Assembly (NCBI GenBank): GCA_018623895.1
Contig: JAAZUY010000012.1
Span: 1 to 11,154 of the forward strand
Length of the DNA: 11,154 bases
DNA from: a bacterium
GTDB taxonomy: Bacteria; Bacillota_I; Bacilli_A; Acholeplasmatales; Acholeplasmataceae
Direction: 5' to 3'
Below are positions 6,558-11,154 of this stretch, in pieces (within the stretch, counting starts at the first letter, position 1; every line of letters starts with the position of its first letter). The notes beneath the pieces were generated by a model. The model saw only the letters and a list, made by a program, of their open reading frames with translations. It made no database searches and was not told where the DNA came from. Both the position numbers and the translations under genes were made by a program.

Positions 6558-7393
6558 TTAATGAAACTCAGCTAGGTAAATTAAATAAACTTTATGTGAA
6601 TCATCTTTTGGAAGATAAGAACCCATATCTTCTTTTTCACGCTAAACATCTTGAGACTCATATTTTAGCATATAAATCAGGGAAAGTGTTATTACAAGGA
6701 AATAGAATTGATAAAGAAATTATTCTAATAAAAAAACATTTAAACTTATCTTATTATGAGGCTGTTGGTTCAGATGAAGTAGGAACCGGTGATGTTTTCG
6801 GTCCAGTTGTAGTATGTGCAGCTTTTATTGATCCGTCACAAATTCCATTTCTTGAATCATTAAACATCAGAGATTCCAAACAGATTAATGATCCTACAAT
6901 TCTTAAGATTGGAAAAAAATTAGCACAAAAAATTAAACATACTCTATTAATATTATCTCCATTAAAGTACAATGAACTTTCTAAGAAATCAATCAACTTA
7001 AATAAAATGAAAGCCTTATTACATAATCAAGCAATTATTAAAACTTTATCAAAAGTAAATAAAAGTGTTCCTGTAATATTAGATCAATTTTGTCAACCCA
7101 ATTTATATTTCAATTATCTTTCAAGCGAAACTCTTGTATATAGAAAAATTAATTTTTATACAAAGGCTGAGTCAATCCATATCTCTGTTGCTGTCGCATC
7201 AATAATAGCACGATATGCGTTTTTAATAAAATTAGATGAATATTCTAAAAAAATTAAAATGACTCTGAAAAAGGGAGCATCAACATTAGTTGATGACCAA
7301 CTTAAAGAATTAATTCAAGAAGGAAAATTAAGTAATCTTCCAGAAATAGCAAAAATGAACTTTAAAAATGTAACAAAATTACTAGAGTTTTAA
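6536..7393 (+). CDS. rnhC: Ribonuclease HIII
   Basis: RNase HIII cleaves the RNA strand of RNA-DNA hybrids, removing primers and R-loops. The 285 residues have a TBP-like N-terminal substrate-binding domain (about 1-70) and the type-2 RNase H catalytic domain from about 73. Signature blocks are EAVGSDEVGTGDVFGP (75-90, acidic pair Asp80-Glu81), the SKQI block near 114-117, VILDQF (180-185, Asp183), and TKAESIHISVAVASIIARYAF (209-229). The GTGDVFGP form is typical of HIII rather than HII. The start at 6536 is one of two in-frame ATGs; the other is at 6551, and neither has a Shine-Dalgarno. In Bacillus rnhC lies near zapA, polX and mutS2 on the same strand. Here it is inverted against mutS2 and those intervening genes are absent. 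Its 3' end overlaps that of rluD by 12 bp. Confidence 0.95.
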   Translation: MKYYSMSVNETQLGKLNKLYVNHLLEDKNPYLLFHAKHLETHILAYKSGKVLLQGNRIDKEIILIKKHLNLSYYEAVGSDEVGTGDVFGPVVVCAAFIDPSQIPFLESLNIRDSKQINDPTILKIGKKLAQKIKHTLLILSPLKYNELSKKSINLNKMKALLHNQAIIKTLSKVNKSVPVILDQFCQPNLYFNYLSSETLVYRKINFYTKAESIHISVAVASIIARYAFLIKLDEYSKKIKMTLKKGASTLVDDQLKELIQEGKLSNLPEIAKMNFKNVTKLLEF

Positions 7394-8263
7394 TACTTTT
7401 TCAAATTCCTCAGGTAATTTAGTTTTAAATGTTAGTTCTTCTTTTGTATTTGGATGAATAAATGAAATCATATAAGCATGCAAATATTGTCCATAATCAT
7501 TAAGTTTTTTTCCATAAACTGGATCACCAAGAATCGGAAATCCAATGTGTGATAAATGTACCCTTATTTGATGCGTTCTTCCTGTTTTTAACTCAATATC
7601 TAATAAAGAATAATTTTCGTAACTTTCTTGTTTTTTTATATGCGTTAGTGCGTATTTTCCTTCTTTATTAACTGCCATTTTTATTCTATTAATTTTGTGT
7701 CGCGATATAGGTAATTCTATATCAAGCTTTTTTTCTTTTAAATGGCCCTTGATTATAGCAAAATATTTTCTTTTTACCTGATGTTTTTTTATTTCTTCAG
7801 ATAAATATGCATGAGCTTCATTATTTTTTGCAATTAATATAAGACCTGATGTATCTTTATCTATTCTATGAATTATTCCAGGTCTAATAGTACCATTAAT
7901 ATCAGATAAATCTTTTAGTTGATATAATAGTCCGTGAACTAATGTAGTTTTTTTATATGTTGATGACGGATGAACTACCAAACCACTTCTTTTATTCACC
8001 ACTGCTACAAAATCATCTTCATAAACTATATCTAGATTTAAATTAACTGGTTCAAGGTCTATAGATACTTTATCAGGAAAATTTATTACAATCAGATCAT
8101 CTTCTTTAATGATATATCCAGACTTATTTCTTTGACCATTAACTAAAACATTACCGTTTTTTATTAACTTTTTTATATAGCTCCTAGATATTTTTTCATT
8201 TTTTTCCTTCAAGTAAATATCTAATCTCATTCCTTCGTTTTCTTTTAATATTATACTTTTCAT
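7382..8263 (-). CDS. rluD: RluD-family 23S rRNA pseudouridine synthase
   Basis: This enzyme makes pseudouridine in 23S rRNA; RluD proper modifies the helix 69 positions 1911, 1915 and 1917. The 293 residues start with an S4 RNA-binding domain (about 11-60: GMRLDIYLKE...SRSYIKKLIKNGNVLVNG). The RluA/RluD catalytic domain follows, with VVNKRSGLVVHPS (88-100), GIIHRIDKDTSGLILIAKN (129-147; catalytic Asp135), and KTGRTHQIRVHLSHIG...GDPVYG further on. lspA followed by rluD is a widespread gene order, which favours RluD (Bacillus YlyB type) over a paralogue, but exact target sites cannot be read from sequence. The ATG overlaps the lspA TGA by four bases (ATGA), with only a weak GAGAAAG upstream. 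Convergent with rnhC. Confidence 0.93.
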   Translation of the reverse strand: MKSIILKENEGMRLDIYLKEKNEKISRSYIKKLIKNGNVLVNGQRNKSGYIIKEDDLIVINFPDKVSIDLEPVNLNLDIVYEDDFVAVVNKRSGLVVHPSSTYKKTTLVHGLLYQLKDLSDINGTIRPGIIHRIDKDTSGLILIAKNNEAHAYLSEEIKKHQVKRKYFAIIKGHLKEKKLDIELPISRHKINRIKMAVNKEGKYALTHIKKQESYENYSLLDIELKTGRTHQIRVHLSHIGFPILGDPVYGKKLNDYGQYLHAYMISFIHPNTKEELTFKTKLPEEFEKVLKL

Positions 8264-8739
8264 ATTTTGTTTTTTCTTTCTCTTAATGAATCAATAAAAA
8301 ATATTATTAAGCCGAAAAACAAGTACATGTCAGCAAAATTATTATAAAAATTAGGAAGTCCAATTACTTCTAACGGAATCTTTAAAAATGGAAAATTCAT
8401 AAAATCAATAACAAAGCCATAAAAAATTCTATCCAATGCATTACCAAAGGTTCCAGACAGAAAAAGAATTACAGATATTGAATACAATTTCTTTGATTTA
8501 AAATCTATTTTCAAATATAAATAACCAAAAAATAACAAAGCAATTGTTGTGACAATAATAAATAATAAATTTTGTCCCTGAAGTAAACCAAAAGAAATTC
8601 CTCTGTTCTCAACATAGGAAATTCTTAGAATATTATCGACAATCAATATTTCTTTACCTGTATAAAAAAATCTCGCCAAAAACTTTGTTGCTTGATCTGC
8701 AAAAATTAACAAAAATATATAAAAGTAACCTTTTTTCAT
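8260..8739 (-). CDS. lspA: Lipoprotein signal peptidase (signal peptidase II)
   Basis: LspA is an integral membrane aspartyl protease that removes the signal peptide from diacylglyceryl-modified prolipoproteins. The 159-residue protein is the usual length with four hydrophobic segments (about 4-22, 57-76, 85-101, 133-152). Family blocks are FADQATKFLA (13-22), YVENRGISFGLLQG (42-55), GNALDRIFYGFVIDF (99-113) and NNFADMYLFFG (133-143). The catalytic aspartates should be Asp103 and Asp137. The presence of LspA means the organism makes processed lipoproteins. It overlaps both neighbours by four bases (ATGA) in the aspS-rluD operon; the ribosome site GGTG is weak, so translational coupling is likely. 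Confidence 0.95.
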   Translation of the reverse strand: MKKGYFYIFLLIFADQATKFLARFFYTGKEILIVDNILRISYVENRGISFGLLQGQNLLFIIVTTIALLFFGYLYLKIDFKSKKLYSISVILFLSGTFGNALDRIFYGFVIDFMNFPFLKIPLEVIGLPNFYNNFADMYLFFGLIIFFIDSLRERKNKI

Positions 8740-9122
8740 ATAAACACCGCCAATACTATTATAGCGAAAAAGATAAAAATCAAGCTAACAATTTTTTTTT
8801 CATATCCTATTATGAATTTCAAGTTATATTTTGTAAGATCTATTTGATATCTAGATAAAAAAATTCTATAATAATGGAAATAAATTTGAATTCCAATAAA
8901 AATCAGAATTAACATTAATAAAACCAAAAGGTCTCTTAAATTATATAGAATTAAAAGATTGGTTATTAATAATAAAGGCGTTAAAGTAAATAATAAACTT
9001 ATACTAAAAGATAAAAACGTAACCTTAAAAAGTGTAGATATTTTCATTTCTTTATTTAGTTTTTTTTGAAGATTAATAAATCTCATAAATCTTGATAAAA
9101 TTTCTTTAAATCTTTTTTTCAT
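8736..9122 (-). CDS. Small uncharacterised membrane protein (128 aa, about three membrane segments)
   Basis: I do not recognise this protein. It has a strongly basic N-terminus (about 1-28, rich in Lys and Arg), hydrophobic segments at about 31-59, 62-82 and 108-128, and a short charged loop between (83-107). It ends inside the last hydrophobic segment. No cysteine, metal-binding motif or catalytic signature is visible. It is probably real: it has a clear GGAG ribosome site (9134-9131) 8 nt before the ATG, and it overlaps the S16 protease gene upstream and lspA downstream by ATGA junctions. Context suggests a role at the membrane, perhaps with or as a substrate of the neighbouring protease, but this is only inference from position. 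Confidence 0.8.
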   Translation of the reverse strand: MKKRFKEILSRFMRFINLQKKLNKEMKISTLFKVTFLSFSISLLFTLTPLLLITNLLILYNLRDLLVLLMLILIFIGIQIYFHYYRIFLSRYQIDLTKYNLKFIIGYEKKIVSLIFIFFAIIVLAVFI

Positions 9123-10063
9123 TTTAAATTCTCCAAAAAATTTATTGCTTCATCAAAATTACTTATCGGAATAATTTTTGAGTTTTCAACTGAATTAAAT
9201 ATTTCTAATTGAGAAGAGGGAATCATAAAAAAATCTGAATTCGAGTAGGCAGTATAGTATTTTTGAATTAATCCTCCAACTGGTTTAACTTCTCCGTTTA
9301 ATGAAATAACTCCTGTACCTGAGATCTTATATTCTAAAACTAATTGTTTTAATGATGCATATATCGATAGTGCAGTTATCAATCCTCCAGATGGACCTCC
9401 GATAAAATCTAATTCGTTGCTTAATGAAATTGCAGGGATCGATGAATTGATTTCATAATAAGAATCTAAATATAATTTAATATCAGGATTTTGATTTTGA
9501 TATTCTAATCTTACCATTTTATTTTTTCTTATCAATTCAATTTTATAAATATTAATCGACTGAAATTGTTGAAAGTCAATTCCCTCAACTAGTTCAATAT
9601 CATTTATTGTTCTTATTATATCCCCAACTTTGATATCATTTGATGAGTTTGACAAATTTACATATCCATGAAAACTATAATCAATAAACTTGTTTGCCTT
9701 TTTATAAGCTAATATAGCACTTTTATTAAAGGAGTTTTGTTTTTGAATTTGTCCAATTTTATATTTTTCAATGTTATTATTTTCTTTATTAAAATCATTT
9801 GTTTTAGAAATATTATCATTACTAATAAATTCAATGATCGATTTTTGTAAATAAGTTAGAGGACTATACGTTATAACAAAAATTGTATCCATTGAAAAGA
9901 CATTATGGTTTTCAATTTTAAATATTTCTTCAGTAGCTTTGGTATCACCTGGTAATGTAGTTGAATAATCAGTTGGATAAACTGAAACGATAAAAAGATA
10001 AAAATAAGCAAAACTTAATATAATTAAAGTTTTTTTTAATATTTCATTATTTTTTTTCTTCAT
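9119..10063 (-). CDS. Membrane-anchored PDZ / Lon-type (S16) serine protease, YlbL/SepM family
   Basis: Members of this family are single-pass membrane proteases with the catalytic part outside the cell. Known examples are SepM, which trims a streptococcal competence pheromone, and Bacillus YlbL (DdcP), which clears a DNA-damage cell-division inhibitor. The 314 residues show a membrane anchor at about 12-29, PTDYSTTLPGDT just outside, a MDTIFVITYSPLTYL block (58-72) typical of the family, a PDZ domain at about 125-190 (DIKVGDIIRTINDIELVEG), and a Lon catalytic domain from about 205. IGGPSGGLITALSIY holds nucleophile Ser225, and GVISLNGEVKPVGGLIQK ends in the catalytic Lys268; the usual GGPSAG reads GGPSGG. 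An Asn/Lys-rich stretch at 82-112 is less conserved. The start at 10063 overlaps msrA by 17 bp and lacks a Shine-Dalgarno. Confidence 0.9.
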   Translation of the reverse strand: MKKKNNEILKKTLIILSFAYFYLFIVSVYPTDYSTTLPGDTKATEEIFKIENHNVFSMDTIFVITYSPLTYLQKSIIEFISNDNISKTNDFNKENNNIEKYKIGQIQKQNSFNKSAILAYKKANKFIDYSFHGYVNLSNSSNDIKVGDIIRTINDIELVEGIDFQQFQSINIYKIELIRKNKMVRLEYQNQNPDIKLYLDSYYEINSSIPAISLSNELDFIGGPSGGLITALSIYASLKQLVLEYKISGTGVISLNGEVKPVGGLIQKYYTAYSNSDFFMIPSSQLEIFNSVENSKIIPISNFDEAINFLENLK

Positions 10064-10544
10064 TTGATGCTAAGCCTAAATCTACATGACAATACCCATA
10101 CGGGTTTTTATCTAAATAATCTTGATGATAATTTTCCGCTAGGCTATAATCTTTAGATTCTTTCACTTCTGTTCTTACTTTTCCGATATCATCTAGAAAA
10201 TATTCCTTCATGAAATTATCAATGATGTTTTTATCTTCAATATTATTGTAATAGATGCCTGTTCTATATTGTTTTCCGACATCATTACCTTGTCTAAATT
10301 TTGAAAATGGATTAGATATTCTAAATAAGTGATCACAAATCTCTCTCAAGGAAATTACGTTTGAGTTGTACGTAATCTCGCATGCTTCTGTATGATTTGT
10401 AATTCCAGAACAAACCTCCTCATATGTTGGATTCATTTTATTTCCGTCAATATATCCAACAGTGGTTTTAATAACTCCTTTTAGTTGTTTATAGTATGCC
10501 TGAACACCCCAAAAACATCCTCCAGCAACAACAATAGTCTTCAT
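10047..10544 (-). CDS. msrA: Peptide-methionine (S)-S-oxide reductase MsrA
   Basis: MsrA reduces the S-epimer of methionine sulfoxide in proteins and free methionine, using thioredoxin as electron donor (trxA is also in this window). The 165 residues contain the catalytic block AGGCFWG with Cys10, Phe11 and Trp12, TNHTEACEITY with the active-site Glu53, RQGNDVGKQYRTGIYY (84-99), AENYHQDYLDKNP (136-148) and GYCHVDLG (150-157) with Cys152. No MsrB domain is fused. Other cysteines are Cys45, Cys55 and Cys70; which one resolves the disulfide is not clear by eye. The ATG overlaps the aspS TGA by four bases, with GGTG just upstream. Its 3' end overlaps the S16 protease gene through an A8 run. The link to aspS is not a functional one I can name. 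Confidence 0.97.
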   Translation of the reverse strand: MKTIVVAGGCFWGVQAYYKQLKGVIKTTVGYIDGNKMNPTYEEVCSGITNHTEACEITYNSNVISLREICDHLFRISNPFSKFRQGNDVGKQYRTGIYYNNIEDKNIIDNFMKEYFLDDIGKVRTEVKESKDYSLAENYHQDYLDKNPYGYCHVDLGLASNEEKK

Positions 10545-11154
10545 TTTTTCACCTTTATCCCCAATTCTTTTAATTGGTTTTTTTCCACTTCATTTGGTGA
10601 ATCCATCATTAAATCCCTTGCACTTTGAGTCTTTGGAAATGCTATAACATCTTTTATATTTTCAGTTCTAGTCATTAACATAACTAATCTGTCCAAACCA
10701 AGTGCAATTCCTCCATGAGGAGGTGTTCCATATCTGAGTGCCTCGGTAAAAAACCCAAATTTAGAAGATATTTCTGATGGATTCAAGTTAAGCATCTCAA
10801 ACATTTTTTGTTGAACTTCTTCTTTAAATATTCGTATTGATCCACCACCAATTTCATATCCATTCAACACAAGATCATACGCTTTTGATTTTGCTTTAAG
10901 GGGCTTCTCTATCATTTCTTTTTCATTTTGTGGTGAAGTGAAAGGATGATGTCTCGCATATAAACGTTCATCCTCTTGGCTATATTCAAATAGTGGAAAA
11001 TCAGTAACCCATAAAAAATTAAATTTATTATTATCGACTATTTCTAACATTTTTCCTAATTTTGAGCGAACCGTTCCCAATGGTTCAAAAACCTGATTGA
11101 AATTACCTGTTGATAATATCAATGTCTGCTCTTTTTTTCTTAGTAATGTAAGCA
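10541..11154 (-). CDS. aspS: Aspartate--tRNA ligase, C-terminal 204 residues, cut by window edge
   Basis: AspRS is a class IIb synthetase that charges tRNA-Asp. The frame stays open to the right edge (upstream residues read LTLLRKKEQT), so the TTG at 11122 is not a start and the gene begins outside the window. The visible part covers the end of the GAD insertion domain and the catalytic domain: LGTVRSKLG, FLWVTDFPLFEYSQED, RHHPFTSP, NGYEIGGGSIRI, and class II motif 3 in GGIALGLDRLVMLMT, followed by the DVIAFPKTQSARDLMMDSP block. GAD and long C-terminal architecture indicate the bacterial form. It stops at TGA overlapping the msrA ATG. Whether it is discriminating or also charges tRNA-Asn cannot be told from this part. 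Confidence 0.97.
   Translation of the reverse strand, partial: LTLLRKKEQTLILSTGNFNQVFEPLGTVRSKLGKMLEIVDNNKFNFLWVTDFPLFEYSQEDERLYARHHPFTSPQNEKEMIEKPLKAKSKAYDLVLNGYEIGGGSIRIFKEEVQQKMFEMLNLNPSEISSKFGFFTEALRYGTPPHGGIALGLDRLVMLMTRTENIKDVIAFPKTQSARDLMMDSPNEVEKNQLKELGIKVKK

Noticed and set aside
11120..11122. TTG as the start of a 193-aa aspS
   Set aside because: The frame continues open to the window edge, and the residues read are mid-protein AspRS sequence, so this is an internal leucine codon of a truncated gene.
1..11154. Defence island, CRISPR array, prophage, insertion sequence or biosynthetic cluster
   Set aside because: Every gene but one belongs to a recognised housekeeping family, the packing is tight, and no direct-repeat array, transposase, integrase, tRNA-associated attachment site or terminal inverted repeat was seen.

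Overview
The window is AT-rich chromosomal DNA carrying housekeeping genes of Bacillota/Mycoplasmatota (Firmicutes/Tenericutes) type: RNase HIII, MutS2, YaaQ-type cyclic-di-AMP receptor DarA, bifunctional RibF, and a truB-ribF...rpsO-pnp block. Six genes (darA, lspA, the 128-aa membrane gene, the S16 protease gene, aspS and therefore its partner msrA junction) use or border TGA stops, and visible Trp codons are TGG. The organism therefore reads TGA as stop (code 11) and is not a code-4 Mycoplasma or Spiroplasma. A small-genome, low-GC lineage near Acholeplasmatales/Izemoplasmatales or Erysipelotrichia-like Bacillota is my inference; the sequence does not settle it.

Layout, read along the minus strand from right to left. 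(1) 11154-7382: a tightly packed operon of aspS (5' end outside the window), msrA, a YlbL/SepM-type PDZ-Lon protease, a 128-aa membrane protein of unknown function, lspA and rluD. Every junction overlaps, mostly as ATGA, and I see no promoter or terminator inside it. (2) 7393-6536: rnhC, the only plus-strand gene, overlaps rluD tail-to-tail by 12 bp. It diverges from mutS2 across a 42-bp gap holding two face-to-face promoters, and the rnhC message looks leaderless. (3) 6493-4205: mutS2 (GTG start, good Shine-Dalgarno). (4) 4136-3825: trxA with its own consensus-like promoter and a hairpin terminator/attenuator. (5) 3784-2046: truB and ribF joined by a TAATG overlap. (6) 2026-1703: darA with its own extended -10 promoter. 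(7) 1614-1345: rpsO with a promoter, a 58-nt structured leader and a terminator that overlaps its stop codon. (8) 1252-1: pnp, running off the left edge.

The minus-strand genes cover RNA modification and decay (truB, rluD, pnp, rnhC), translation (aspS, rpsO, mutS2 as a collided-ribosome factor), redox repair (trxA supplies electrons for msrA), flavin cofactor synthesis (ribF), second-messenger sensing (darA), and membrane proteolysis and lipoprotein maturation (S16 protease, lspA). No tRNA or rRNA gene, CRISPR array, insertion sequence, prophage gene or defence system was seen. No gene-free stretch exceeds 92 bp. I found no obviously new multi-gene system. The points most worth a second look are the uncharacterised membrane protein beside the S16 protease, the leaderless rnhC with its overlapping divergent promoter, darA placed inside the rpsO-pnp neighbourhood, and the rpsO leader.
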